Source of the DNA: Chinchilla lanigera
Lineage: Eukaryota; Chordata; Mammalia; Rodentia; Chinchillidae
Length of the DNA stretch: 64,000 nucleotides
NCBI RefSeq assembly: GCF_000276665.1
Contig: NW_004955481.1
Location: forward strand, 4,858,787-4,922,786
Reading direction: 5' to 3'
This document shows, piece by piece, positions 37,806 to 49,906 of this stretch. The notes below the pieces were generated by a model that worked only from the letters and a program-made list of their open reading frames with translations, was not told the DNA's origin and did no database searches. Position 1 is the stretch's first letter, and each line of letters begins with the position of its first letter. A program made the position numbers and the translations under genes.

Positions 37806-37935
37806 ATTATCATGTTTAAAAAAACACAACATCTTCAATTCCCGGAAGACTCTTTTGCAAGAGACCAGATTCTGGAAGACGTTGGGCATCTTTTTGAGTG
37901 CTACTCTCTTTCCATCTCTTGGATCTGTTACTGAC
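37806..37935 (-). CDS. NLK: NLK coding exon 2 (kinase N-lobe, VALK lysine to αC helix)
   Basis: Read on the minus strand, this 130-nt exon completes a Trp codon with its first base and then encodes 43 residues. It begins SVTDPRDGKRVALKKMPNV and ends FFKHDN. This matches Nemo-like kinase just after its glycine-rich loop; the VALK lysine is the ATP-anchoring residue of subdomain II and the RELKML segment is the αC region. The acceptor is a long pyrimidine tract ending TTTAG at 37936; the donor is GTAAGT, a strong site. The exon ends on a complete codon and joins exon 3, which starts with Val, in frame. NLK is a proline-directed MAPK-like kinase that phosphorylates TCF/LEF and other factors in nucleus and cytoplasm. 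The preceding exon with the His/Ala-rich N-terminus is outside the window. Identification rests on remembered family sequence and is very firm. Confidence 0.97.
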
Positions 37936-38092
37936 CTAAAGAAGCAATATTTGGGGGAAAAAAGAAAAAGAGAAAGAAAGAGAAATCAATTCCAAATCTC
38001 GTTCTTCAATGTTTCAGATCATGACAAATACTTTACCTTAAAACACTTAATATGAAATCCATATAACAGTGCTTAAGGCATCAGTGTGAAAA

Positions 38093-38296
38093 GAAGATAA
38101 AAGAGTACATACAAAAAGAAACGCTCAGCTACCCAACTCATCTGCCATGTTTTCTTCTTAAAATCCTGCCTAAATTTCTACACTCTGAATGATCACGTAA
38201 TACATGTGAGGTAGGCAGAAGGGTCTGAGTGACAAAGCCATTTTACAGAAACCAAAAAAAGCAGCAAGATACAAATTAACCACAGCCAAAGTCAAA
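38093..38296. repeat. Left arm of large inverted duplication upstream of NLK exon 2
   Basis: Bases 38185-38296 are the reverse complement of 38632-38743 with 6 mismatches in 112. Outward, 38093-38184 pairs with 38744-38771 and 38931-39015, with small indels. Starts 157 bases upstream of the exon 2 acceptor in transcription order. No known repeat family recognised. Confidence 0.93.
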
Positions 38297-38631
38297 TTAG
38301 TTTTATGCTTTACTCTCAGAATCATATTCAAGATGGAGGAGATATTCCAACACAATCTACGGGCTTGGTTTCTAACACACCTTTTAGTAACTGCACTGAC
38401 TGAACAATGTCTCCTCCTCAGTTTCAGCGGCAGCTTAGGGATCCCTCTAGTTGCTCAGTGATGATAACGTCTCCCCTTTTGTGTTTCCCAGCTGCTGGTA
38501 CGGTAGGTGCTCCTTGTGATTATAATCTCTTTTAATAGTTCAGTGTCCCCTCTTGTGCCTTTTTTGGTTATTATTTTGGCCTTTGAACCATCTGTATAAC
38601 CAATTATGTTTCTCTGAAATACTAGTGTGAG

Positions 38632-39015
38632 TTTGACTTTGGGTGTGGTTAATTTGTATTTTGCTGCTTTTTTTGGTTTCTTTAAAATGGCTTTGTCACT
38701 CAGACCCTTCTACCTACCTCAAATGTATTAAGTGATCATTCAGAAAGTGTATTTATAGAAACTTAGACAACAGTGGGACGTCGTGGAGCACAGCTGTAAC
38801 CCCAGTACTTGGGAGGCTGAGGCAGGAGGATTGTTGCAAGTTCGAGACCAGCCTGGGCTACAAAGTGAGCTCAAGGCCAGCCTGAACTGCATAGTGAGAA
38901 CCTGTCTCAAAAAAGACAAAAAAAGAAAAGATATTTAAGCAGGATTTTTAAAAGAAAACATGGCAGATGAATTGGGAAGCTCAGCATTTCTTTTGTATGT
39001 ACTCTTTTACCTTTT
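38632..39015. repeat. Right arm of large inverted duplication, interrupted by a B1
   Basis: Matches the left arm in reverse complement. The B1 at 38772-38930 was inserted into this arm only, with diverged direct repeats (GAAACTTAGACA/GATATTTAAGCA), so the inverted duplication is older than that B1. The loop between arms is 335 bases. Confidence 0.93.
38772..38930 (+). mobile_element. B1 SINE inside the inverted repeat arm
   Basis: GTGGGACGTCGTGGAGCACA to GTCTCAAAAAAGAC; absent from the opposite arm. Confidence 0.92.
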
Positions 39016-39314
39016 TAACCCATATTAAACTGAACTAAATACATACCTACTAAACTATTATAGTTAAAAGAAACACATCAATAAACTGTGTAGATTGGTG
39101 TTTGGCCATCTGGCAATAAACAAAGATTTTCTGTTTTGTTTTTCATCCATTCATCACACAAAGGTTGGTTGTTCTTATAGGATTTATTCCTATAAGAACT
39201 GACTGACTTACCTAAATCTCTGTTATCATTTATTTTAATTATGGTTATCTTTCCATTCTTGTTGTGATTGTCCAGTGCTTTTAGTATCCCTCCTAAATTT
39301 TATTCATTTTTTAA

Positions 39315-39460
39315 ATGTTTTTTGTTTTTTGTCTTTTTGAGCCAGGGTCTCACTATGCAGTTCAAGCTGGCCTTGATCTCACTATGTAGCCCAGGCTGGC
39401 CTCGAACTTGCAGCAATCCTCCTGGCTCTGCCTCCTGAGTGCTGAAAGCATAGGCCTGGC
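39315..39460 (-). mobile_element. B1 SINE
   Basis: TTTTTGAGCCAGGGTCTCAC to CATAGGCCTGGC; 5' end shortened. Confidence 0.9.
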
Positions 39461-39845
39461 AAGATCTGATCTATTTTAAAATCTGATCTATGTGTTGTCA
39501 GTGCTTCTATCCAAGTTATTAATCAAAGTTTAGAATGGACTGAGAATATGAATATAGATCTTAGCAACAGACACAGCACCAGAAACCACCTATGAGACTG
39601 TGTACCCCAATCATTCATCTTGGGTATGGTTATTCAATCAACTACCCATTCAATTAACTATAATCACTCAGTCTTTCATCTTGTCCACAAAGAAATCAGA
39701 TAATCATCAAATTATGTCCCTGGAAATAAAACATTTCTGTTATCTGTCTAAAAACCATATCAAACTTCTCTGTGAATTTGTTTTAGTGATAACTACGTCC
39801 TTTCCAAAGTGCTCATGAAATCCTTAAATAATCATCTTAGTATTT

Positions 39846-39930
39846 TCCTTTTTTTTGGTACTGGGAATTGAACATAGGACCTTGCACTTGCCAGGCTGGT
39901 GCTGTGCCGCTGAGCTATCTCCCTGCCCCA
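39846..39930 (-). mobile_element. ID SINE
   Basis: TTTTGGTACTGGGAATTGAA to CTCCCTGCCCC; diverged flanking repeats ATCTTAGTATTTT/ATCCTAGCATTTT. Confidence 0.88.
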
Positions 39931-39931
39931 T

Positions 39932-41365
39932 CCTAGCATTTTTAAACCACATGAAGACTCCTCTTTTTACTATTGAATGAAAATATGGTAAAATAATTTA
40001 TCACTTTAAAACTTTTAATAGTCTGAAATGTAACTCAATTAGGCCAGGAAACCAAATATTCAAGACTGTTACTTTGAATATAGCAACTAAAACCCGTAGC
40101 ACTGCTTTTAAAACCCACATAAACGAGGCAAGTAAAATGGGGAAGAGACTGATATGAGTATATTTGAACTCTTATTTGAAACTATTAGTTGAAATGGTTG
40201 CTAACTGGTACTGTAACAATCTTTAATCTTTAACAGCCTAGCACAATAAATATTAGTTTTAAAAAATGAATAAACTGATTTAACACAATTCCCTTCTAAG
40301 GGCATCATACAACAATACTTCTTAACTTCTGACTTGTTTTTAATGGTCACCCACTGCTAAGGAAGGCTACTCTAACATAAACCTACTTGACATAGGCTCA
40401 AGGTTAGCACTGTGCCTTGTAATGTTTTAAGGTAAATTTCACAAAGCAGCATTTTATTATTTATGCAAAAGTCAGTCATGCCTGTGGCTGGTAACAATGT
40501 AACTCTAATGAATGTGAATGGCAGCGCAGTAATTTCACGCAATGTTGGTTTGTTCGCTCTTTAACTTGAGGTAGCAGATGCTTTAGCTCAGCACAAACAG
40601 CACCACAGAGCACAGATAAGTGGGGAAGCACACTATACAGGAATTTTAAAATTTCCTTTGCTATTCAAAGGCTTGCCATGCTTAGTTTCTCTGCTGTTGC
40701 AATACTCTGGTTATTTCAACTGAACTTGTTAATGAAGACCCAGCTGTAGGGCTAATGAACAACATTTAGGGCAACTTTGCTCATTTCAGAAAAATGGAGC
40801 CGTCCTTAGGACTTCAATTCACATGATGGTAGTCACTTTCCTTGCTAAATACTAGATGCCTTACGTAGTCCATTTGTCATTTCAACTGATTACCTTCCTA
40901 GGCATAAGTTATATTAACAGGTGTTTACTCCCTAAGTTTTAAATTAATAGCTCATTTTTCAAACACATTAAAAATAAAATTTTAAGGGTTATGAGAAAGT
41001 GTCTTTAATTAGTCCAGAGTATATCAATCTTTTTCTGCAATTACAACACAAGTTCAACTGTTTCATAAAATGCCAGAGTACATGCCATTCTCCAGAGAGC
41101 TACAGTGTGTCAAGTGTATAATAACAAAACAAGAAAATTTTCAGATCTGTTATGGTCATTCTGCCACAAATTTTTCTTAATCCCAGGAAACCCTAACCAC
41201 TACAACAATCTACTTAAATTACTGCCAGAGAGAAAAGCTGAAATGAAACAACAGTTAGACTTATTACTGGAGATACTTTCTCAGGAACCAAAATATCACT
41301 TAAAACATCTTTAAATCAGTAAAACTAGTCAGCAAGAATCTCTGAGACTATAAATTTCTTTTATT
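39932..41365. other. SINE-free intron 1 tract, candidate regulatory region
   Basis: 1.4 kb without SINEs. Positions 40440-40860 have balanced composition and include a perfect inverted pair CCTTTG/CAAAGG with 5-bp spacing at 40655-40671 (TCF/LEF- or SOX-like half sites). No coding content found. Confidence 0.45.
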
Positions 41366-41369
41366 GGAG

Positions 41370-41542
41370 TGAAGTGTGGTACTAGGGACTGAACAGAGGG
41401 CCTTTGCATCCCAGCCCTTTTAAAATTTTGAGACAGAGTCTTGCTAAGTCACTAAATTACCCAGGCTAGGTTTGAATATTCCATCCTCCTGCCTCAGCCT
41501 CCAGGAATGCTGGGATTACAGTACACCACCACACCCAGCCCT
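41370..41542 (-). mobile_element. B1-ID dimer
   Basis: TGTGGTACTAGGGACTGAAC then TTGAGACAGAGTCTTGCTAA to CACACCCAGCC; antisense dimer. Confidence 0.75.
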
Positions 41543-41925
41543 CATTCATTTTTATGTGAATAATCCATTCCCTACAAGTCTTTAGCATTCTTTATGTTCA
41601 TGACACGGGTTTTTAGCTATTCAAAGCAAATAATTTATAGCAAGAATGCTTCTATTTGGATTAAGAAATCAGGCTCTTCTAGTCATGTACAGTTGTTATC
41701 AGCAATGCCCCATTTTTTACTCTAATTACTGCACCACCTGTACAGGTATACAGGATAAATCACAGTAACGGGTTACATCACAGTAACACTGTACAGGATA
41801 CCACCTGTACTGGAAACATCACTCTAATTGGACTCAAAATATTTAGTTTATTAAATTCATTCTTCAGAAGTTACTTTTATTTATATTTAGATTAATTCTG
41901 CTTGAGAAAATAGTAAACTACGAGG

Positions 41926-42022
41926 TGTTTTTTTTTGTTGTTGTTGTTTTGGTACTGGGAATTGAACTTAGGACCTTGTGCTTGCCAGGCAGGCACTATT
42001 CCACTAAGCTATATCCCCAGCC
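41926..42022 (-). mobile_element. ID SINE
   Basis: TTTTGGTACTGGGAATTGAA to TATCCCCAGCCC. Confidence 0.9.
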
Positions 42023-43424
42023 CTATTTTTGGACAATAAATAAGTTTAGAAAATACATCTAGTTTGTATCTTAGTCCTTTTGGGTATTCAAGGACACAGT
42101 GATTTAAGGAATAAATTAAAGAGTAAGGAATTTATTTTTATGCCTCTCTGATCTTTTGAACCAAAATTTAACAGGCTATCGTTTACTTTTTTTTTTTCAG
42201 GCTATAGTTTAACAGGTTATGCTTTGTATATTCTGCCATAATTTACAGAGGTACCATTTTGAAGAACAAATCCTTCCAGCCTGCTCTCATCAAAAATGAC
42301 AAACCACATTCATCTTCCATGTTTACATTATATGTTCCACCAGCTGAGTTTGACTTTTGGTTTGTTTATACTCACATTTGGTATTTGCTAAGTTATCTGT
42401 ATGTGTAAGGAAGTAGCCCTTTTCCTTTTTTCAAGATACATAAAATGACCCCCCAAACTGTTAGGAAAAAAGGCCTTACACAATAGCTAGATTAAGGCTG
42501 TGATGAAATACTTTGAAATGTACCCTAATAGTGTTCATCAGAAGACACAAAACATCTAACTGAAAGAGTTAAACATCTAACATCTTATAGTTCTGCGTTT
42601 AAATAAATGGCACTGGTCCATTCTGATCTGTAGTAAAACACCAAAGGGTACTTAAAGGGAGGAGGGATAAAGAACAGGGAAGCCATATAATAGGAGAATG
42701 TCATATTTATTTTCAAATACTACTAGTAAGATATTCTAAGACCCCTTCAATTTCCCCACTGATAATGCAGGCTGAGTTAAAATATAACTGGAAATCACTT
42801 TATGTTAATCTGGTGGTCTTGTTCTTCACACTATGAATTAATTAGTTCCATCTACACTGCATCTGCTATGGAGATATAAAGACTCTTCCTCTCAGTCACT
42901 GTCAAATATCCCTGTGAGGACTGTGACCTGCCGGCAAGAAAGTGCCACCCTCTTTTCAATGGGGATTTTCTCGTGTTAGGGAGTGAACATGATACAGCCT
43001 AGTGTGCCAAGTCTGGGAAGTTTTCATGGCCCACTAGCCACAGCTCTTAGAAACGGATCTATGAATATTGCATGGGGAGGAAAACCAGTTGCAATAAAGG
43101 AAAGGTTTCTGTGTAAAGCCACAAAGGAAAATAATTCCCATGCTGCTACTGGATTTTAACAACTTTGAGCAGAAGCGGTCACAAAGGGTAACTAAAACTG
43201 TCACACAAAACTGCATTTGCTTTTAATCCTACTGATGACTTCCTGAAATTTATGTTTAGCAATAGAAATGCTGAGGAATACAGTTTTTAAAAAAAATTAA
43301 AGAATGATCATTTGTGTTGCCCATTAAATTTATAAGGCTAGAAAACACCACATGAAAGAAAAGAACAATTTTATAAATGTAGTAGATTTATAATAGTGTG
43401 GTTTTGCAGACACCAAAACACTTT
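42023..43424. other. Unique intron 1 sequence
   Basis: No SINE or L1 recognised over 1.4 kb. Positions 42860-43220 are GC-richer. The minus-strand open frame at 43034-43216 has no recognisable domain. Confidence 0.4.
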
Positions 43425-43505
43425 AATGTGGGTTGAGAATATAGCTCATTGGTAAAGCACCTGCCGGCACACTTGAGAGCATGAGTGTAGTCAGAACACT
43501 CTCCC
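43425..43505 (+). mobile_element. ID-like SINE, diverged
   Basis: GAATATAGCTCATTGGTAAA and GCACCTGCCGGCAC. Confidence 0.65.
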
Positions 43506-43868
43506 CTCAAAATAAGCTTTAATAAATTTAAAAAGAAAGTTTACATACTCAGAAAATAACTTTGTTCTTCTCATAAAAAAGCTTTATCATTTAACATCTT
43601 AGTGGCTAAATTAGTATTTTAATAATTAATACAAAATATGCCTCAATAGGCTAATAGTTAAGACACAGAAAACACACAATATTAAAAAAATACTTTGAAT
43701 ATAGCTTAGGATTGTAGTTACACATAAGTATCTGTACTTTCTAGAGATGTATACGTAATTTATATGGCATGAATATGTATGTGTTGTGTGAGATGTGGTG
43801 TAGAACCTGTTTTAAAATGCTTCAATACCAATAATAAAAAGGGACAGTGAAAAATAAAGCAATGTTGG

Positions 43869-44025
43869 CTTTTTTTTTTTGTCTTTCTGAGACAGGGTCT
43901 TGCTTTGCACTTCAGGGTGGCCCTGAGCTCACTTTGTAGCCCAGGCTGGTGTTAAACTCGCAATGATCCTCCTGCCTCAGCCTCCCAAGTGCTGGGATTA
44001 CAGGCATGCACCACCACACTCAGCT
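43869..44025 (-). mobile_element. B1 SINE
   Basis: TTTTTTTTTTTGTCTTTCTG to CACCACACTCAGCT. Confidence 0.93.
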
Positions 44026-44057
44026 AATATTGGAAATTATTAAATCTGAGTGATGGG

Positions 44058-44165
44058 GGGGCTGGGGATTTAGCTCAGCGGTAAAGCGCCTGCCTGGCAA
44101 GCGCAAGGTCGTGAGTTCGGTTCCCAGTACCGGAGAAAAACCAAAAAAAACCCAAACAAACAAAA
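44058..44165 (+). mobile_element. ID SINE, young copy
   Basis: GGCTGGGGATTTAGCTCAGC; perfect 16-bp duplication AAATCTGAGTGATGGG at 44042-44057 and 44166-44181. Confidence 0.95.
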
Positions 44166-44789
44166 AAATCTGAGTGATGGGTATAATGGGGCCTAACTAC
44201 CCAGAGGTAAAGAAAATAACGTATTTGAAAGATTTCTTAAAGAAGAATTGAAATAAAATTTATGAAAATACTATTTATGATAACACACTATATAAAAATA
44301 CACTATAAAAATTCAATATTTGGGATTAAAGCTAAAAAATGATGTGTAAAACTTCTACACAAAACAACAACAAAAATACTGAAAGAAGTTAAAGAATGGA
44401 AAGATATATTTTCAGGGACTAGAAGACACAATATTGTAGAAATTTCAATTCTTTCCAAACTGATTTAACAGACCGAACTCAAATCTTCTTGTGAAACTAG
44501 ACAAATTATCCAATGCCACTCCATGGTGGTAAAACTCAGGGCCTTGCACATGCGAGGCAAGTGCTGTATTATTCAGTTATATTCTCAGCTCCAAATTATC
44601 TCTAAAGTTTTTTTTATATGCAAAGGTGCTAAGGATGGCTAAAACACTCCCGAACAAGGTGGAAAAAACTGCTCTACTAGATATGAAGACTTAGAAAGCT
44701 CCAGTAATTTACATAGTATACTTTTGGTTTAAGTATAGATCCATGAAAGAAGGATGACCTAGAAATGGATTCTTCCACAAGTGGACACT

Positions 44790-45265
44790 TTGCTTATCAA
44801 AAAGATGGCTCTGCTGAGTACAGCAAACAGGAAGGCTGTGACAGTTATTAAGTTACTGTCTCTTGGCTTCAAACCCACCTACACTCAGCTAAACACTGCA
44901 AACCACACTTTGGCCTTGCCAGCTGGCTCCACGTGAGGCTCTGCCAATTGGGGCTCTTTGGGCGAGCTGCAAGGCCGGAGGAGAACTTATTCCTGCTCTG
45001 GGCCTCCTCTGTTTCTTGTTTCTGTGTGGGTGCCACCCAGCAACACTTCATTCCCAGCAGTGCTAGTGGCTTCCCACAGCAGCAGCTGAAACCAGTTTAT
45101 AGTTTTCCCAACTCTCACAAAGCCAGCCTCACTGCATCCTCCCCTTTGATGGCTGGATTTCTGCTGCATGAGGCTGTAAGTTTTAAAAATTCCAAGTTCT
45201 ACTCTGTATGTTCCTGGGTATGAAGTGGAAGCTGCTACCTCTGTGCCATCTTGGTGCTCTCTTCT
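44790..45265. other. Unassigned GC-richer block
   Basis: Balanced-composition sequence stands out in AT-rich intron. On the minus strand it starts GAGCACCAAGATGGCACAGA, reminiscent of an old L1 5' UTR or an LTR. Overlapping open frames on both strands (60-96 codons) have no known motif and are more likely chance. Unidentified. Confidence 0.4.
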
Positions 45266-45384
45266 TGCCTTTTTAAAAAAATTACAGTTGACAATTTATA
45301 GCTAATTAGTATATTTTTCATATTACACTGTGTCAGTGGTTGCAGGTTCTTTCTCTTGACCAGACACTGGCAGATACACTGGGA

Positions 45385-46620
45385 TATTAGATATCCACAT
45401 CGAAAAGCAAAGTGAACATTTACCTCTACAAAGCATATGAATAAATTCCAGGTGGGTTGTAGATATAAATGTGAACAGCAAAATCAAACAGCTTCTAGAA
45501 GATAACAACAATACCTTCATGATATTGGAGCAGAGAAGGATTTCTTCAACATGACACAAAAGATACTAGTCATACTGGAAATTACTGTATTGATATATTT
45601 GCATACTTTAAAATCAAGAACTCAGCTGTGGGTGGTGGTGCACACCTGTAACCCTAGCACTTGGGAGACTGAGGCAGAGGGATCACCGTGAGTTCAAAGC
45701 CAGCCTGGGCTACACAGAGAGTTTAAAGCCAGCCTGAAGCTGTCTCAAAAAAAGAAAAAGAAAAATCAAGAACTCCTTTTCATTACATTGTTAAAAGAAT
45801 AAAAATGCAAGTCACACAGACGATGCTTGCAATGCAAGGAACAAAAGGCTTTTATCCATATATATATAGAACTCCATTTTTTAAAAGTCTGACAACTGCA
45901 AATATTTTATAAAGATGTGATACAATGGCTATTCTTACAGGCTGTTGGGTAGGAGTATGCATTACTAGGTCATTTGGAAGACAAATTAGCATTACCCATT
46001 AAATCAAAGAGACATACTCCTTTGGCCTTGTAATTTGACTCCTTGATGTATATCCAAAAAGAATGTGTGTGTCTATAGACTTTAAAACACATAGAGCGTG
46101 TTCATGCAACAATATTTGTAACACCCCTAAAACCAGAAACAATTCAAATATGAACAGTAGTAGAATGAATAAACAAATTGCTGTATATACATATAATGGA
46201 ATATTCTATAGCAATTAAAATGAACTATAGCTACATGCATACACATAAATGAATCTCACAAACCTAATTCTGAAAAAGGAAACCAATCAGAATGAATATA
46301 TACTGCACGATTTCACTGGCATATTAAAAACATAAGCAATGTTAACTTTAATGGTCAGAGATATGCATGTAGGAGAAAGAAACCCAAGAAAGGAAAGATT
46401 GACCATAAAAGGTAGGACAATGGTTACCTTTGGCAGGCTGGGGAAAATGGTGAGACAGGACATATGGATCTTCTGGGTTCTGATGATGTCCTATTTTTTA
46501 CCTGAATAGTGGGTGTAGAGGTGTGTCTTCGTGAAAAATCATTGAGCTATACATTTGATTTTGTGTACTGCATGTTTTTGTATTACATAACTAAAATTTC
46601 CCAGTTTAATTTTCTAACAT
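45385..46620 (+). mobile_element. L1 ORF2 3' end and 3' UTR
   Basis: ATCCACATCGAAAAGCAAAG, then the CTTCTAGAAGATAACAAC-like segment, is the ORF2 terminus. Later text (AATGGAATATTCTATAGCAA, ATTGAGCTATACATTTG) belongs to an L1M 3' UTR. A B1 at 45626 interrupts it. Confidence 0.8.
45626..45768 (+). mobile_element. B1 SINE in L1
   Basis: AGCTGTGGGTGGTGGTGCAC to GCTGTCTCAAAAAAAG; duplicated AATCAAGAACTC flank. Confidence 0.92.
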
Positions 46621-46654
46621 AAAAGCATCTTAGTTTAAAATCTGTGTAAAGCAC

Positions 46655-46815
46655 ACTTTTTTTTTTGTCTTTTTTTTGAGACAGGATCTCGCTATGCAGT
46701 TCAGGCTGGCCTTGAGCTCACTTTGTAGCCCAGGCTGGCCTTGAACTCACAGCGATCCTCCTGCCTCAGCCTCCCAAGCGCTGGGAGTATAGGCGTGCGC
46801 CACTACGCCTGGCGT
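46655..46815 (-). mobile_element. B1 SINE
   Basis: TTTTTTTGTCTTTTTTTTGA to CACTACGCCTGGCG. Confidence 0.93.
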
Positions 46816-47309
46816 AACGCACAATTTCTAAAGAGGATGATTCACTATTTTTATATATCAGCCCAAGAGATTCTGACATTTCTTTCTCTGTGCCATAGGT
46901 TCATTCTGTCGAGAGAAGTATGCCACAATACCGTCTCTGGTAAAACTTCAGAGGAATGTGCTTGTATAGTAAAAAATAAACATTTTCTTCATATTACACA
47001 TGAGTTATAGGGATTAGGAAGATTCCACAAGAGAGTGGCATCAGGTCAGTTTGGGACTACAGTAACACCCCTAATCCAATCACAATCTCCTAACTTCTTC
47101 CACTGTGAAGCAAAATGCTGATGCAACTACAGTATACACATGTGCCTCAGGTCTTTTAATTAATTAGCCTGTTAAAAAATAACCCAAACCAAAAATATTG
47201 CAAAAACAAAATAAGAGGAGGCAAGACTTCCAGCTGTGGTAAACTGAAGGTTAGCAGTTCTTTCCTCCAAAACAACTATGAAACAAGAGAAGAGTATCAA
47301 AAATATTTT

Positions 47310-47405
47310 GGGCCAGGGATATAGCTCAGCAGCACAGTGCTTTGCTTGGCAGCACAAGGTCCTGAGTACTGATTCCTGGTACCAAAACAAAACAAAACCC
47401 AAAAG
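47310..47405 (+). mobile_element. ID SINE
   Basis: GGGCCAGGGATATAGCTCAG to GGTACC and (CAAAA)n tail, inside L1 5' sequence. Confidence 0.88.
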
Positions 47406-48429
47406 GCAAACATTTTAGGATTCTAGAAAATGACCAAAGTCAAGTGATAAATTTAAAAGTGTTTATGAAAAACTGCTTAAAGCTGAGTTATACTCAGTGG
47501 GAGTCACTGGCAATACTGCTTGGAACTGCACCCAGTTCATGCAATAATTCTACCTGGGAAAGGCCAGCGATGAAAACCAGCAGCTTCACTGTGTAAAGGA
47601 GATGACATGATTTGAAATGAAAAGCAAAAAAATTCACACCCAGTGGCCACGAGGGTAAAAGCATCTGACTTCACTTTAAAAGAACAGAGAAAGCCTACAG
47701 TTCTGCTGGCCCAAGGCCAGTTGGGAAGACAAGTAGACTGACAGAAACCCAGAATTTTCTTGGGAGGCAGAGGCAGGAGGACCCTGTCTCACCAGCCCAG
47801 AATTTTAACAAGGAGATTTGGAAATGAGAGCGCCACAGAAGTGGTAGATAAACTCTATAAACATTCCTGACTGCCTGGATGTTGAATACACATGTTTGAC
47901 AGCAATGATTAAAAATTACGGGCTCACTACTGAGCTAGGCAGACACAACGAGGATGCTGAAAAAGCCAAGTTAAAAATTAAAGTAACAATATTTTTAAAA
48001 CTGTGGAGAGATCTGAGTGTCAGCACCCTAATGAAGGAGAAATTCTTCCCATTACATTAAGTTTAGACAAGTTGCTTGAAAAAACAAATACATATAAAAA
48101 CCATAATGACAACTCTCAGGAACAAGAGAAAATCAATCACACTTGTTACAATATGTTATCCAATATGTGCAGTTTTTAATAAAAACATTATGAGACATGT
48201 AAAGAAAAATGTGACCTATACACAGACAAGAAAATCCATCAACAGAAAACCATTTCTGAGTGAGCCTCAATTATATTCTAAAGAAGACTTCAAAACTAAT
48301 GTAAGTATGTTCAAAGAATTAAAATAAATCAAGTTCAAGGAATGAAAGGAAATTATAGTGATAATGACCCAACAAACAGAGAAGATCAATACACAAACAG
48401 AAATAAATCAAATCAAATTCTAGTGTTGA

Positions 48430-48592
48430 GCCAGATGTGGTGGTGCACATGACCTGTAATCCCAGCACTCAGCAGGCTGAGGCAGGAGGATCGCTGTGAG
48501 TTTGAGGACCGCCTGGGCTACACAGTGAATCCAAGCCAGCCTCAAGTACAGACCCAGACCCTGTCTCAAACAAACAAACAAACAAACAAACA
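48430..48592 (+). mobile_element. B1 SINE in L1
   Basis: GAGCCAGATGTGGTGGTGCA to (CAAA)n; duplicated ATTCTAGTGTTGA flank at 48418 and 48591. Confidence 0.93.
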
Positions 48593-49067
48593 TTCTAGTG
48601 TTGAAAAGTACAATATTAGAAATAAAAATATCAATTTAATTGGCCCAACAGCAGATTGGAGAAGGGAAAAAAACAAAGAATCAATGAACTTGATGACAGA
48701 CTGAGAAATTATAAGATCTCAGAGCAGAGAGGAAAGTCTGAAAAAAATGAACAGATTCTCAGGGACCTATGCAATAACACTGAGTGGTGTACCAATACGC
48801 ATGTCATGGGACTACTACAAAGAAGGGAGAGAAAGGGCAGAAAAAATATTTGAAGAAATAATGACTGAATCTTCCCAAATTTGATGAAAAATAATCTACA
48901 GATTCAGAAAATTAAAAAGAAAAAACTCAAAAAGGATAAACACAACAGATCTTCATATAGACACTTCATTATCAAACACGGTTCAAAGGCAAAGAAGAAC
49001 TCCTGAAATAACAAAAAAAAGTAATAATACAATAAATGACTTCTAATCAGAAATACTGGCGGCTCAG

Positions 49068-49250
49068 CCAGGCGTGGTGGCACACACCTGTAATCCCTGC
49101 ACTTGGGAACCTTGAGGCAGGAGGATCGTTGCCAGTTCGAGACCAGCCTGGGCTACAAAGTGAGCTGAAGACCAGCCTGAATGGCATAGCAAGACCCTGT
49201 CTCAAAAAGACAAAAAAAAGAAAAGAAAAAAAAAAAAAAAGAAAGAAAGA
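49068..49250 (+). mobile_element. B1 SINE in L1
   Basis: CCAGGCGTGGTGGCACACAC to CTCAAAAAGAC and A/G-rich tail. Confidence 0.93.
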
Positions 49251-49597
49251 AAGAGCTCAAGGGAAAATGAAAATGTTCCAAGATTAGCAGTGACTGGGAG
49301 AATTTGTTGCCAGGAGACTTGCCTTACACAAAATTGTAAGAGAATTTATTTAGTCCAAAAGGAAGTGACTTAGAGGTTAACTTAAATTCATAGGAAAAAG
49401 TATTTTTAAACAGTAGAAATGGTAAATGTGTGAATAAATAGAGGAATTTATCATTGGGTTTATATATGTAATATATATGACAGAAATAGCATGGAGGGAA
49501 AGGACTCAAACTACACTGGACAAAGGGTGCTGTATTTCATAAAAATCAAGACAGTATTAATTTGAAATTGAATGTTCAAAAATTAAAAGGCATCTCT

Positions 49598-49715
49598 AGC
49601 TTGGTGTGGTGGTGCATGCCTGTGATCCCAGCACTTGGGAGGCTAGGACAGGAAGATCACTGTGCGTTAAGAGGCCAGCCTGAATTGCATAATGAAATCC
49701 TATCTCCGAGGGAGG
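49598..49715 (+). mobile_element. B1 SINE, short
   Basis: AGCTTGGTGTGGTGGTGCAT to TCCTATCTCCGAG. Confidence 0.85.
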
Positions 49716-49756
49716 GGTTGCATCTTTAGAGCAATCAATAAGAAAATAACTAAAAC

Positions 49757-49906
49757 AGCCAGGCATGGTGGTACACACCTGTAATCCCAATACTCAGGAG
49801 GCTGAGTCAGGAGGGTGGAGGATCAGTTGGGAGTTGAGGCCAGCCTGGGCTACCAAGTGAACTCAAGGTCAGCCTGAACTCATAGTGAGACCCTGTCTCA
49901 AAAGGA

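Noticed and set aside
44058..44165. tRNA-like sequence with A and B boxes
   Set aside because: It is an ID SINE with tail and target duplication, not a tRNA gene.
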